Shown one piece after another: positions 19,195-28,761 of a stretch of DNA of 64,000 nucleotides (positions are counted from its first letter, which is position 1; every line of letters begins with the position of its first letter). A program made the translations under genes and the position numbers. Source of the stretch: Pricia antarctica (lineage in GTDB: Bacteria > Bacteroidota > Bacteroidia > Flavobacteriales > Flavobacteriaceae); assembly GCA_011050085.1 (NCBI GenBank), contig DRGL01000023.1:1-64000 (forward strand), written 5' to 3'. The notes under the pieces are model-generated. The model was not told the DNA's origin. It saw only the letters and a program-made list of their open reading frames with translations, and searched no databases.

Positions 19195-19457
19195 AATTTA
19201 AGGTTTAATTTAAAATTTAATGTTAATACTAAAGATTTGGGTTTGTATTTGAATTTGTCAACGCTTGTTGACGGGTAAATGTATTTGTGTATTTGAACTT
19301 TTAAAAACTTTGACTAAAATAGTAATATCGATCAATTTTTGAAATACCTCTCAGGTTGTATCTTTATCTATTGGTTTTCAGGTATTGTAGGTAATACCTC
19401 AACTTTATAATTATTTCTTTCTATTAGGATAAGCTTCATCGTGATAACTGCTACTCT
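19195..19457. promoter_or_regulatory. gldK-gldL intergenic leader with dyad
   Basis: This gap inside the gld cluster is unusually long compared with the 53 and 59 bases between the later genes. It is AT-rich and contains a perfect inverted repeat, GTCAAC and GTTGAC arms around GCTT, at 19257-19272. There is no coding frame. It could hold a gldL promoter, an mRNA processing hairpin or an operator. Confidence 0.35.
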
Positions 19458-20813
19458 TTACTGTGTTGAGTCTTCCTCGCCCATGTAATCTTGCACAGTA
19501 CGGAAACCGATATAACTACGTGCCGAATCTGCGTACTCATAATCACGGGTACTTACTTGCAGAAAGTAGGCAACATCTTTCCATGAACCGCCACGAATAA
19601 CTTTTCTTTCGTTCGCACCGGCACCGGCGTTGGGGTTCATTGTTGAAACGAAATCGTAAGCGGCGGGATCGTAACTCGAATTCGTCCATTCAGATACGTT
19701 ACCTGCCATGTTGTACAAGTTGAAATCGTTAGGTTCATAAGACTTGGCTTCTACTGTGTAAAGGGCTGCATCGGCCGCATAATCGCCACGCTGCGGTTTA
19801 AAGTTGGCCATAAAACATCCGGTATCACTGATAACGTATGGGCCGCCCCATGGATAGGTTCCGCTTTCGATTCCGCCTCTAGCAGCATATTCCCATTCGG
19901 CTTCGGTGGGCAATCTGAATTGGTTCACGAATTGTTTACCACGGCTCTTCTGATCATCGTTCTTGAACTTCGTTCTCCAATTACAAAAGGCTCTAGCTTG
20001 GGCCCAGGAAACACCCACTACAGGGTATTCACTATAGGCATCGTGCCAGAAGTAATCATTGTGCATTGGCTCGTTATAGGAATACTCGAAATCACGTATC
20101 CATACCGTTGTATCAGGATAGATTTCCAGTTCTTCTTGACGGATAAAATCTTTTCTACTTCCGGTTTTTGCACGTGCAGCAGCTTCGATATCCATCCAGC
20201 TGTACTTATATTTCAATTTGGTAACGTCGATGCTACGTTGACCGTTATAGGATTGATCTTCTGAAATATACATTGAATCCATAATCTCAGTGTAGTACTC
20301 ATCAGGGTACTCAGAGATGTCCCAAACTAAATCCTCATCCTTGTTCAAGGCACGACCTTCGTTAAAATTATCGCCCATTCCGGCATAATTATCCAACATG
20401 TATTTGTCATAGGCAGATAGTTTGGTGGTATCGGCATCCTTGAATGCATAATCACCGATTCCGCCCTCTTCAGGTCCGATTTGGAGTTCATCGGCAAGTA
20501 CTGCCAATTTTGTCCGTGTAATAGAATCCTTTACCCATTCTACAAACTGGCGATATTCACTGTTCGTAATTTCGGTATCATCCATATAGAACGATCTGAC
20601 CGTAACGGTCTTGGTAGGTGCGTTCAAGAGCTTGGCCTGATCCTCTTCGGATTTACCCATGATAAACGCCCCTCTTGGAATGAGTTCCATTCCATAAGGT
20701 TTTTCAGGATACCATTTTCTGCCTTCGGCCCCCGTTAGCTCTCCTTTTGTCTTTGACCCGCAACTGCTGAGCAAAAAAACAAACGCTATAGATGATAACA
20801 ATAGCTTTTTCAT
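19458..20813 (-). CDS. gldK: Gliding motility / type IX secretion lipoprotein GldK
   Basis: This is a 451-residue lipoprotein (lipobox LSSC, Cys18) with a SUMF1/FGE-like fold. Fold markers are MELIPRGAFIMGKSEED, SWAQARAFCNWR, RLPTEAEWEYAARGG, NLYNMAGNVSEWTNSSYD, VIRGGSWKD and SYIGFRTV. A long insertion (about residues 105-255) rich in Asp/Tyr, including the EEGGIGDYAF region, is typical of GldK compared with single-domain SUMF1 proteins. GldK is anchored in the outer membrane and forms a ring with GldN. It follows the arginase-fold gene by 121 bases on the same strand. Confidence 0.96.
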   Translation of the reverse strand: MKKLLLSSIAFVFLLSSCGSKTKGELTGAEGRKWYPEKPYGMELIPRGAFIMGKSEEDQAKLLNAPTKTVTVRSFYMDDTEITNSEYRQFVEWVKDSITRTKLAVLADELQIGPEEGGIGDYAFKDADTTKLSAYDKYMLDNYAGMGDNFNEGRALNKDEDLVWDISEYPDEYYTEIMDSMYISEDQSYNGQRSIDVTKLKYKYSWMDIEAAARAKTGSRKDFIRQEELEIYPDTTVWIRDFEYSYNEPMHNDYFWHDAYSEYPVVGVSWAQARAFCNWRTKFKNDDQKSRGKQFVNQFRLPTEAEWEYAARGGIESGTYPWGGPYVISDTGCFMANFKPQRGDYAADAALYTVEAKSYEPNDFNLYNMAGNVSEWTNSSYDPAAYDFVSTMNPNAGAGANERKVIRGGSWKDVAYFLQVSTRDYEYADSARSYIGFRTVQDYMGEEDSTQ

Positions 20814-20934
20814 ACTTTAGGTTAAATTTCAATTCTGATTACTAACTGCAAAACAGTACATTATTTCTACACTCTAAAACTGCCATTTGATGAAATTATT
20901 GTATCAGCTGCAATTATACTTTATTTTTTTCGAC

Positions 20935-22092
20935 TTAGTTAAAGCCTTTCTTATAGGCTTTGTACCACCTTTCGGGAATGTTCTGATCGCAAGCTTCCAG
21001 ATAGTCCTTTTTTGTGCAAGGTAATAACGCCGATGAATTTGTTTTAGTATTCGTAACGAGTATTGAGGGGACCTCTACCCACCAACGATCCGAAAGGTGA
21101 CTTTTATAGAAAACCAACTGCTCAATATCATTGGGTACGTTGTATTTAGTGAAGTTATCAGCACTATCATAGGGCGATTCGGTAATACGGAAATTAAAAC
21201 CTTCGATGAAATACCACATTATCTGCGCCATCAATTGGGCCGACTGAACCGTATTTTCCATTTCGTACATTCCGAAAATACTTACTTTATCACTGATACC
21301 AGCATATCTGGCAATAGCACAGATCTCACGGCCCGTAAACCCATTTGGCGAAAAATTATCGGATAGCCCAATTTCACTGGCTCGCACGGCACGGGCATCT
21401 AAGCTAATCATGTGGGCATTGCGCAAAACCGGTTCAGCCAACGAAATATCGGCCCCCAGTTCGCCGAGTCGATAGGCGTCGAAAAAAAGCCGCTCCATCA
21501 AATCTATTTCTTCTTGGGCGTTGAAATAGCTTTGATAGCCAATGTTGGAAAAATTAAAAAGATTGTTGGGCTTTTCAGTGATGATTTTACTCATGTATGA
21601 ATGTGAGGAAATAAGCTCATCGTCCATTCCAAAATCGAAACGGCTGTCAACCGCAACTAGATTAACAAGCTCTTTAATACCGTCGAAAGCACGATAGGCG
21701 GCATAGGTAATATCTTGGGTAGCCCCTATTAGAATTGGCACTATATTTTTCCGAAGCAGTTCTGCAACAGCCGTTTTGACGACAAAATAGGTGTCTTCTA
21801 CTGTTTCCCCTTCTTCTATATTGCCCATGTCGGCAAGATTGGAGTTCCAATTACCGCGATACAATTTATAGAGTTGGATGCGAATTGCAGCAATATCCAA
21901 TTTTTCCGGTTTTTTCTCAAAAGCGTTTCGAGATTCACGTACCCCGATAATGGCAATAGAAATAGATTCTAGGTCGGGAATACCGTCACGTTTGGAGTGT
22001 ATTTTAATGTGTTTGCCTAATGCCTGTGCCGGAATTAGTTCACAGTATGCTAGAACTTTGTCTTCAACGGGAGTCAAAAAATCAAATGCCAT
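20935..22092 (-). CDS. Arginase/formimidoylglutamase-fold protein with substituted metal ligands
   Basis: This 385-residue protein is the arginase-fold gene commonly found next to gldK in Flavobacteriia and usually named formimidoylglutamase. The fold is recognisable: NIVPILIGATQDITYAAYRAF sits where ureohydrolases have GGDHS, NLVAVDSRFDFG where they have DAHxD, and MISLDARAVRASE where they have SxDxDxxDP. In each motif a manganese ligand is changed: His to Gln, His to Arg, and the second Asp to Arg. Catalysis as an arginase is therefore doubtful. The name formimidoylglutamase should not be taken as function; no other histidine-degradation gene is nearby. It lies between the topA terminator and gldK and is likely co-transcribed with gldK. 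Confidence 0.82.
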   Translation of the reverse strand: MAFDFLTPVEDKVLAYCELIPAQALGKHIKIHSKRDGIPDLESISIAIIGVRESRNAFEKKPEKLDIAAIRIQLYKLYRGNWNSNLADMGNIEEGETVEDTYFVVKTAVAELLRKNIVPILIGATQDITYAAYRAFDGIKELVNLVAVDSRFDFGMDDELISSHSYMSKIITEKPNNLFNFSNIGYQSYFNAQEEIDLMERLFFDAYRLGELGADISLAEPVLRNAHMISLDARAVRASEIGLSDNFSPNGFTGREICAIARYAGISDKVSIFGMYEMENTVQSAQLMAQIMWYFIEGFNFRITESPYDSADNFTKYNVPNDIEQLVFYKSHLSDRWWVEVPSILVTNTKTNSSALLPCTKKDYLEACDQNIPERWYKAYKKGFN

Positions 22093-22196
22093 CTATGGAA
22101 ATTTTTGTGTTGAAATTATTATAAAATACTAATTTGAGTGCGATTAGCATTGCTAGCAGTCAGGCAAAGTGTCTAAGACCCGATTTGAAATTTATT

Positions 22197-22232
22197 AAAA
22201 ATCCTCCCTTCATTAGAAGCGAGGATTTTTTT
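22197..22232 (-). terminator. Terminator between topA and the gld block
   Basis: A 10 bp outer stem (AAAAATCCTC/GAGGATTTTT, 22197-22206 and 22221-22230) encloses a 4 bp inner stem CTTC/GAAG with loop ATTA. Being A-flanked and T-flanked, it could work both ways. It lies about 155 bases past the topA stop and upstream of the arginase-fold gene. Confidence 0.7.
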
Positions 22233-22384
22233 AAAGTCAATATGCGGTATAAAAAGTTACCAACAATAAACACTCTACAGGCAGGTGATAGCAGCTTATC
22301 TTAGAATTCATTTGTTCTCAGGTATCCATCTTACTCCAAACGTTTCAAATGAAAGCTAACCAACACACCTAGGCCAATAAATGG

Positions 22385-24931
22385 CTACTTCTTTTTAGCG
22401 GTCGTCTTCTTTTTGGTTGACGTTTTCTTTGCAGTAACCTTCTTCTTGGCCGGTGCCTTTTTCTTCGCAGCTTTTTTCTTAGGTTTTTTCTTTTCGATCA
22501 ATGCCTTGGCTGCCTCTAAAGACATTCCTGCCGCATCTACCGATTTGGCAATCTCGACCTTTGTTTTTCCCTGTATAATATTATGGCGGCCCCATCGTGC
22601 TTTCTCGATACGAATGCCCTCTTCTTCCCAGTTTTGAACAACTTTATCAATTTCCTTTTGTTTCTTAACTTCTATCAATTCAATCAAGTCAGCTTCCGAC
22701 AGGTTGTCGAAATCATATTTCTTATTGACGTTTATAAATAGACCGTCCCACTTGATGAAAGGTCCGAAACGGCCTGTTCCTTTGGTAACGTCTTTATCTT
22801 CATAATTAAAAATAGGGGCATCGGCTTTTTGCTTTTCCTTAATCAGCTCAACGGCACGCTCAAAATCGACATCGAACGCGCTCTCGCCTTTCTCTAAGGA
22901 CACGAACTGCTTACCAAAACGTACGTACGGTCCGAATCGGCCAACGTTGGCCTCTACTTCCTCCCCCTCAAAAACACCCAATTTCCTTGGAAGTTTGAAT
23001 AGCTCCATAGCTTCGTCATAACTTATAGTAGCTAGGGACTGATCCGGCAACAAGCTGGCGAACTTTGGTTTTTCTTCATCATCAACTGTTCCCATCTGAA
23101 CCATCGGTCCAAAACGACCCAAACGAACTGAAACCTGTCTTCCTGATTTGGGATCTTTTCCCAAAACGCGCTCCCCACTCGCGCGGTCTGCGTTTTCCTC
23201 AACATCGAGCACAGTTGGATGAAAATCTTTATAAAAGTTTTTCATCACCTTTTGCCAATCTTCCTCACCTTCTGCGATTTCGTCAAACTCCTCCTCTACC
23301 CTTGCCGTAAAATTGTAGTCTAGAATATTGGCAAAATGATCTACTAAAAAATCATTTACGATCATACCGATGTCGGTTGGTACCATCTTTCCTTTATCCG
23401 AACCAACGGTCTCGGTGAGTTTTTTTTCATCTATCGCACCTGATTCCAACAGCAATTGTACATATTCCCTTTCGGTACCATCGATAGTTCCTTTTTGAAC
23501 GTACCCCCTGTTTTGAATGGTCGATATGGTTGGTGCGTATGTAGATGGTCGCCCAATACCCAGCTCCTCTAGTTTTTTTACTAACGATGCCTCGGTAAAG
23601 CGGTATGGAGGCCTTGTGAAACGTTCCGTAGCCGAAATATAATTATTGAGCAAAGTTTCACCGACTTTCATCGCCGGAAGCATACCGTCTTGTTCTTCGG
23701 GCGTATCTTCTTCATCGGAGCTTTCTAGATAGACCTTGAGAAATCCATCAAATTTGATGACCTCTCCATTGGCCGTAAAATCTTCGGAATGGTTGTTGGT
23801 CTTTATCTTTACATTGGTTCGCTCTAACTGGGCATCACTCATCTGCGAGGCAATAGTTCGCTTCCAAATCAGGTCGTATAATTTCGATTGATCACGCTCT
23901 AAAGAAGGTGATGAATTCGTCATTTCTGTTGGGCGAATGGCCTCATGCGCTTCTTGGGCGCCCTTTGATTTCCCTTTAAAATTTCGAACGGTGCTATATT
24001 TTTCCCCATAATTATCGATAATGGCGTCTTTGGCAGCGGTAATCGCTTCGCTGGAAAGGTTAACACTATCAGTACGCATGTACGTAATCAAACCTGCCTC
24101 ATAGAGGCGTTGGGCAACCTGCATGGTTCTGCCTACAGAAAAATATAGTTTTCTGGAAGCTTCCTGTTGTAAGGTAGATGTGGTAAATGGTGCGGACGGG
24201 GATTTCTTCGCAGGTTTCTTATCTAAGTTTGCCACTGAAAAATCAGCACCAATATTGGATGCCAAAAATGCTTGTGCCTCTTCTTTGGTCGAAAAGGTTT
24301 TATAAAGTTTGGCGGTGAAAATGCTGCCTTCTTCTGTTTTGAATTCCGCGGAGATTTTAAAGGATGCTTCAGGTGTAAAACCTTCGATATCCCTTTCCCG
24401 CTCTACAATTAAGCGCACGGCTACGGATTGTACCCTACCTGCGGAAAGACCGGGTTTAATTTTTTTCCAAAGTACAGGCGAAAGTTCGTAACCTACCAAA
24501 CGGTCTAATACCCTCCGCGCTTGTTGCGCGTTCACCAAATTATAGTTGATTTCCCTTGGGTTCTCGATGGCCTTTTGAATGGCCGATTTCGTAATCGAGT
24601 TAAAAACGATACGTCGGGTCTTTTTCTTATCTAGCTTCAATTCCTCGGCCAAATGCCAAGAAATGGCCTCCCCCTCTCGGTCTTCATCGCTCGCCAACCA
24701 GATGATATCCGCTTTGTCGGCAAGGTTCTTTAGTTTTTTTACAAGCGCTTTCTTGTCTTCATCGACAATATACTTTGGTTCAAAATTTTTATCGACATCT
24801 ACCCCAAGTTCTTTGGACGGTAAATCGGCGATGTGCCCGAAACTGGACTCCACCTTATAATCCTTTCCTAAAAACTTTTCTATTGTCTTTGCCTTTGCGG
24901 GCGACTCCACTATTACTAAATTTTTGGCCAT
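22385..24931 (-). CDS. topA: DNA topoisomerase I
   Basis: This 848-residue type IA topoisomerase relaxes negative supercoils. The Toprim domain starts at residue 3 (LVIVESPAKAKTIEKFLG) with the acidic triad D82, D84, E86 in SDEDREGEAI. The catalytic tyrosine is Tyr284 in LITYMRTDSVNLS. The C-terminal third has no CxxC zinc ribbons; it carries repeated GRFGP-centred domains (LGRFGPMVQMG, VGRFGPYVRFG, TGRFGPFIKWDG) and ends in a 35-residue Lys/Ala/Thr tail, a probable DNA-binding extension. A TACTTTTG box lies just upstream of the start. Confidence 0.97.
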   Translation of the reverse strand: MAKNLVIVESPAKAKTIEKFLGKDYKVESSFGHIADLPSKELGVDVDKNFEPKYIVDEDKKALVKKLKNLADKADIIWLASDEDREGEAISWHLAEELKLDKKKTRRIVFNSITKSAIQKAIENPREINYNLVNAQQARRVLDRLVGYELSPVLWKKIKPGLSAGRVQSVAVRLIVERERDIEGFTPEASFKISAEFKTEEGSIFTAKLYKTFSTKEEAQAFLASNIGADFSVANLDKKPAKKSPSAPFTTSTLQQEASRKLYFSVGRTMQVAQRLYEAGLITYMRTDSVNLSSEAITAAKDAIIDNYGEKYSTVRNFKGKSKGAQEAHEAIRPTEMTNSSPSLERDQSKLYDLIWKRTIASQMSDAQLERTNVKIKTNNHSEDFTANGEVIKFDGFLKVYLESSDEEDTPEEQDGMLPAMKVGETLLNNYISATERFTRPPYRFTEASLVKKLEELGIGRPSTYAPTISTIQNRGYVQKGTIDGTEREYVQLLLESGAIDEKKLTETVGSDKGKMVPTDIGMIVNDFLVDHFANILDYNFTARVEEEFDEIAEGEEDWQKVMKNFYKDFHPTVLDVEENADRASGERVLGKDPKSGRQVSVRLGRFGPMVQMGTVDDEEKPKFASLLPDQSLATISYDEAMELFKLPRKLGVFEGEEVEANVGRFGPYVRFGKQFVSLEKGESAFDVDFERAVELIKEKQKADAPIFNYEDKDVTKGTGRFGPFIKWDGLFINVNKKYDFDNLSEADLIELIEVKKQKEIDKVVQNWEEEGIRIEKARWGRHNIIQGKTKVEIAKSVDAAGMSLEAAKALIEKKKPKKKAAKKKAPAKKKVTAKKTSTKKKTTAKKK

Positions 24932-24950
24932 GTATGGTTTTTTCGAGCCA

Positions 24951-24958
24951 CAAAAGTA
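24951..24958 (-). promoter_or_regulatory. Candidate -7 box for topA
   Basis: The minus strand reads TACTTTTG (TAnnTTTG match) 19 bases upstream of the topA ATG, implying a very short leader. No clear TTG is seen at -33. Confidence 0.4.
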
Positions 24959-25000
24959 AATGAATTTTTTAATTTCCGATCATAGCATATATATAGGTAT

Positions 25001-25030
25001 AAAAAAACGCCCTGAATTTCAGGGCGTTTT
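25001..25030 (-). terminator. Terminator of the LVIVD lipoprotein gene
   Basis: A 12 bp stem (AAAACGCCCTGA/TCAGGGCGTTTT) with loop ATT is followed in minus-strand reading by further T. It begins 20 bases past the stop codon. Confidence 0.8.
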
Positions 25031-25049
25031 AATCACTATTCATCTCTAG

Positions 25050-26378
25050 CTAGTTTAAATCGAAAGTACTTAACAGCCGAATATTATCATCGAAATATTT
25101 GTATTGGTATAACACTTTATCGCCAATCATGAGTAGCGAATTCTGTAAAGGAATCACATCGTAAGTCACAATATCCTCAAAATGATTCAACAGCTTTAGG
25201 TCTTCGACATTGCTTTTGTCGTAGACTTTCAAACCGGAGTTGCCATCACAGATAAAAAGTTTTTCATCTTTGATACCCAGTCCGTATGGGCCATCCAAGC
25301 TATATTGCTTTTTAAGGACCGGATTTTTAATATCGATAAGGTCAATGATGTAGAGTCCGCTTTCGGTAGCGCCACAATTATTACCGCCACGTAAGGTGAC
25401 AAAAGCATAATTACCGTCAACGACAACGGGGTCACAAGCAGTGCCATGCTCGAACTCAGATACGAGAACAGGCAATTTGGGTGAAGCAATATCGTATATA
25501 TACATTCCTCTCATACTACCAAGATACAAGTACTGCCCTTGATTAAAAATGGTCTCTATATCAAAACCTGCGTACACTGTTTCCCCTTTTACAGGATTAT
25601 CAAGATCTGAAATATCGATGACATTGATGGAGTGCGGGTCGACGGTATATAAATAATCACCTACAATCTTAAAACGTGCTAAAGAGCCCCCTTGACCTGT
25701 CGTAGAAGCAGTTGGAGTATTCGATGCAGCCTCGGAATTACCATTAATTCCATTGAACGAGGCGTTGTCTTCCAAATACATAACGTTAGGATCATATCCG
25801 AATCTATTTTGGAATTCCCCAGTCGACAGATGTTCGGTCTTAACTTCCCATCCAACGATAGCTTGATTTTGATAATCAATATTACCATAGTCGTACATAT
25901 CGGCCTGTGGAAATTCGACTCCGAAGTCCATTACGAACCCATAATTTTCATAAAAGACATTTTCTACCCGTTTTGCGGTTGGTATATTTTCGATATCTGA
26001 AATATCAAGCACGACTAAATCGCCATAGCTATCGGCATACAACCGGTCATCCTTGATAGAAATATCGTTATTGCCTTCCATTTTGATAAAACCGATATTT
26101 TTGGGGGCGCTAGGGTCAATATTGTCCAAAATATGGAAGCCTTTATTGACGTCATTAACGAAAACATAATCTTTATAAGCATAGATTTTTCCCGATTGTT
26201 GCATCGGTATCGGATCAACAACTGCAACGGCAGCTTCCTTAAAAGCCGTAAGGTCTGTGATAAGCGGCGTAGCGATTACATAATCCCGGGATTCAGGTAA
26301 AAGATCATCCTTATCTTCTTCACAGGAGACAAAGCCCAAAGCAGCTACAAAAATCGATAACAAAACGGTCTTTTTCAT
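25050..26378 (-). CDS. LVIVD-repeat beta-propeller lipoprotein
   Basis: This 442-residue lipoprotein has lipobox FVSC (Cys19) followed by EEDKDD. The rest is a repeated beta-propeller-like pattern of about 40-50 residues with D-I-S/D-x-x-N-P turns: IYAYKDYVFVNDVNKGFHILD, LYADSYGDLVVLDISDI, YLYTVDPHSINVIDISDL, YLYLGSMRGMYIYDI, YAFVTLRGGNNCG and LFICDGNSGLKVYD. This is the LVIVD family common on Bacteroidetes surfaces. No enzymatic motif is seen and the role is unknown. The gene has its own terminator and sits apart from the methyltransferase gene upstream. Confidence 0.85.
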   Translation of the reverse strand: MKKTVLLSIFVAALGFVSCEEDKDDLLPESRDYVIATPLITDLTAFKEAAVAVVDPIPMQQSGKIYAYKDYVFVNDVNKGFHILDNIDPSAPKNIGFIKMEGNNDISIKDDRLYADSYGDLVVLDISDIENIPTAKRVENVFYENYGFVMDFGVEFPQADMYDYGNIDYQNQAIVGWEVKTEHLSTGEFQNRFGYDPNVMYLEDNASFNGINGNSEAASNTPTASTTGQGGSLARFKIVGDYLYTVDPHSINVIDISDLDNPVKGETVYAGFDIETIFNQGQYLYLGSMRGMYIYDIASPKLPVLVSEFEHGTACDPVVVDGNYAFVTLRGGNNCGATESGLYIIDLIDIKNPVLKKQYSLDGPYGLGIKDEKLFICDGNSGLKVYDKSNVEDLKLLNHFEDIVTYDVIPLQNSLLMIGDKVLYQYKYFDDNIRLLSTFDLN

Positions 26379-26483
26379 AAATCGGATATTTTAAGTGGTT
26401 AATTCGGTTCGTAAAAACTCTGCGGGAGTTCTGTATATGAGATACATAACACTTCAAAAGGTTGCGTCAGATTTACAAAAAAA

Positions 26484-27188
26484 TTAAAAATTTTGATATA
26501 GCGTAGTTTCGATTTGACCTTTTTTGAGATGTATTTGAATCAGACTCCTTTGTTTTAGTGGACTCAAATCAAATGGCGATTCCGTCAAGACCACTCCGCT
26601 ATTCTCAAAAAGTCGAATAGATGCATCCGTCTTTTTATCCATGTTGGCCACGAAATCGCCTTTGGGCAAATGTTCGGTAACGATCATATATTTGAATTTT
26701 TTCAACTTCTTGATTATGAATCCGATTTGCTCGTTCGATAAATGTTGGAGTACCTGTCGAACCAGTACGCAATCTGCTTCTGGCAGGTCATCCGAAATTA
26801 TATCCAAAGTCATAAACTCCAAATTGGGACGCTTGAAAAGTGTTTTATTTCTAACAATTAAATCAGCCACTATATCTACACCGATATACTGTACAGAAGC
26901 TTTTACCAACTGCTTTCCGACATTGAAGTCTCCACATCCTAAATCGCAAACTCTTAATTTGGGTGTGAACGCATTTAAAAATTGATTGATTTTTCGAACA
27001 TAGGGGTCCACAATTTTGGGTAGGTGAGAACCTTGACCGGAATAAAATTCCTGCTTAACACCGCCCCACTCCTTCTGCATATAGATGGTTTCCATGATTT
27101 GACGGACACTTCTATTGTGATTCACAGCATTGCCTTGTCGCGCATCATCCATTTGCTGTTCCCGTATTTTGGTATCGTTAGAATTCAT
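26484..27188 (-). CDS. SAM-dependent methyltransferase, unknown substrate
   Basis: This 234-residue soluble protein has a class I methyltransferase core starting at about residue 75: motif I VCDLGCGDFNVGKQL, motif II acidic strand end (QYIGVDIVADL), and motif IV DCVLVRQVLQHLSNEQI. The N-terminal 70 residues are polar with no known domain, and the C-terminal LKQRSLIQIHLKK strand is typical of the fold. The substrate is unknown. It is divergent from miaB with about 125 bases between starts. Confidence 0.8.
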   Translation of the reverse strand: MNSNDTKIREQQMDDARQGNAVNHNRSVRQIMETIYMQKEWGGVKQEFYSGQGSHLPKIVDPYVRKINQFLNAFTPKLRVCDLGCGDFNVGKQLVKASVQYIGVDIVADLIVRNKTLFKRPNLEFMTLDIISDDLPEADCVLVRQVLQHLSNEQIGFIIKKLKKFKYMIVTEHLPKGDFVANMDKKTDASIRLFENSGVVLTESPFDLSPLKQRSLIQIHLKKGQIETTLYQNF

Positions 27189-27250
27189 CCGGACTGTTAC
27201 TTTTAGATAAATTTACAACTGTCAATCTGTCACAAAAGCCCATTTAATAT

Positions 27251-27258
27251 TATATTTG
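27251..27258 (+). promoter_or_regulatory. Candidate -7 box for miaB
   Basis: TATATTTG followed by C matches TAnnTTTG, 55 bases upstream of the miaB ATG. No TTG at a 17-23 base spacing is seen. Confidence 0.4.
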
Positions 27259-27313
27259 CTGTCCGCAAAACAAACGCAAGTAGCGGTTATCGAATATTTG
27301 AATTTACGACAAC

Positions 27314-28750
27314 ATGGAAAAGACGATAGATGAAAGTGTTCAAGGTACGGCGTTATCCCCAAAAAAGGATACTCAGAATACCCGGAAACTTTACATAGAG
27401 AGCTATGGTTGTTCGATGAACTTTTCCGATAGCGAAATCGTTGCTTCCATTTTGGCGGAAGAGGGGTTTGCTACTACCCAAGAACTTGACGAGGCCGACC
27501 TGGTTCTTGTCAATACTTGTTCCATCCGTGAAAAAGCCGAACTTACCGTTCGCAAGCGACTCGAAAAATTCAATGCCGTCAAACGAAACCGCCCGCACAT
27601 GAAGGTTGGGGTTCTCGGCTGTATGGCAGAACGTTTAAAGCATAAATTTCTTGAGGAAGAAAAAATTGTGGATATGGTCGTAGGCCCCGATGCCTATAAA
27701 GATCTACCCAACTTAATACAGGAAATCGACCAAGGCCGAGATGCCGTAAACGTTGTTCTTTCAAAGGAAGAAACCTACGGTGATATCGCACCTGTTCGTC
27801 TGAATTCGAACGGTATTACCGCTTTAGTATCCATCACCAGGGGTTGCGATAATATGTGTACCTTCTGTGTGGTGCCTTTTACACGGGGACGTGAACGTAG
27901 CCGAGATCCGCAATCCATTCTTGAAGAGGTGAACGATTTATGGGAAAAGGGATATAAAGAAATTACACTGTTGGGCCAAAATGTTGATAGTTACCTGTGG
28001 TACGGCGGGGGATTAAAAAAGGATTTCATAAAGGCTTCGGACATGCAAAAAGCGATGGCCGTCGATTTTGCAAAACTTTTAGAGGATGTCGCCTTGGCAC
28101 AACCCGATTTGCGAATTCGATTTTCGACTTCGAACCCACAGGATATGACTTTGGATGTTATCCGCATAATGGCGAAGTATGATAACATCTGTAACAACGT
28201 GCATCTTCCTGTTCAAAGTGGAAGCAATCGAATTTTAAAGGCTATGAACCGCCTTCACACTCGGGAGGAATACTTCGACTTGATCGATGCTATTCGAAAA
28301 ATAATTCCCGATGTAGGTATTTCACAAGACATGATATCTGGATTTCCAACAGAGACTGAGGCCGACCATCAAGATACCTTATCATTACTGGAACATGTTA
28401 AGTATGATTTCGGTTTTATGTATGCGTACTCCGAACGCCCAGGCACAATGGCCGAGCGCAAATTAGAAGACGACGTTCCGCCTGAAGTGAAAAAACGGAG
28501 ATTGGCCGAGATTATCGCTCTGCAGCGCGAACATTGTCAATATCGCACAGAGCAGCACCTCGGTAAAATTCAGAAAGTACTTATTGAAGGCACTTCGAAA
28601 AAATCTGATGAACATTGGATGGGACGCAATTCGCAGAACACCGTGGCCGTATTTCCTAAAGAAAATTACAAAATTGGGGATTTCGTAATGGTACGAATGG
28701 ACAGTTGCACATCCGCCACTTTAATCGGGGAAGCCGTAGCGAGGGCTTAA
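27314..28750 (+). CDS. miaB: tRNA-2-methylthio-N6-dimethylallyladenosine synthase MiaB
   Basis: This 478-residue radical-SAM methylthiotransferase converts i6A37 to ms2i6A37 in tRNAs. The N-terminal UPF0004 domain has the first cluster cysteines in [25 protein letters not shown] and GCMAERL. The radical-SAM motif is [22 protein letters not shown]-like (CxxxCxxC). The C-terminal TRAM domain begins near the [16 protein letters not shown] segment. A roughly 25-residue N-terminal extension precedes the conserved core. It starts a plus-strand run leading to the sigma-54 activator. Confidence 0.96.
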   Translation: MEKTIDESVQGTALSPKKDTQNTRKLYIESYGCSMNFSDSEIVASILAEEGFATTQELDEADLVLVNTCSIREKAELTVRKRLEKFNAVKRNRPHMKVGVLGCMAERLKHKFLEEEKIVDMVVGPDAYKDLPNLIQEIDQGRDAVNVVLSKEETYGDIAPVRLNSNGITALVSITRGCDNMCTFCVVPFTRGRERSRDPQSILEEVNDLWEKGYKEITLLGQNVDSYLWYGGGLKKDFIKASDMQKAMAVDFAKLLEDVALAQPDLRIRFSTSNPQDMTLDVIRIMAKYDNICNNVHLPVQSGSNRILKAMNRLHTREEYFDLIDAIRKIIPDVGISQDMISGFPTETEADHQDTLSLLEHVKYDFGFMYAYSERPGTMAERKLEDDVPPEVKKRRLAEIIALQREHCQYRTEQHLGKIQKVLIEGTSKKSDEHWMGRNSQNTVAVFPKENYKIGDFVMVRMDSCTSATLIGEAVARA

Positions 28751-28761
28751 AACAGCAATTT

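Noticed and set aside
20935-22092. Calling the arginase-fold gene hutG
   Set aside because: Key metal ligands are changed and no histidine-utilisation genes are near, so the symbol would mislead.
22413-22637. Plus-strand frame of 74 codons rich in Phe and Ala, looking like a membrane protein
   Set aside because: It is antisense to the Lys/Ala tail of topA; Lys codons read backwards give Phe and Leu, so the hydrophobic look is an artefact.
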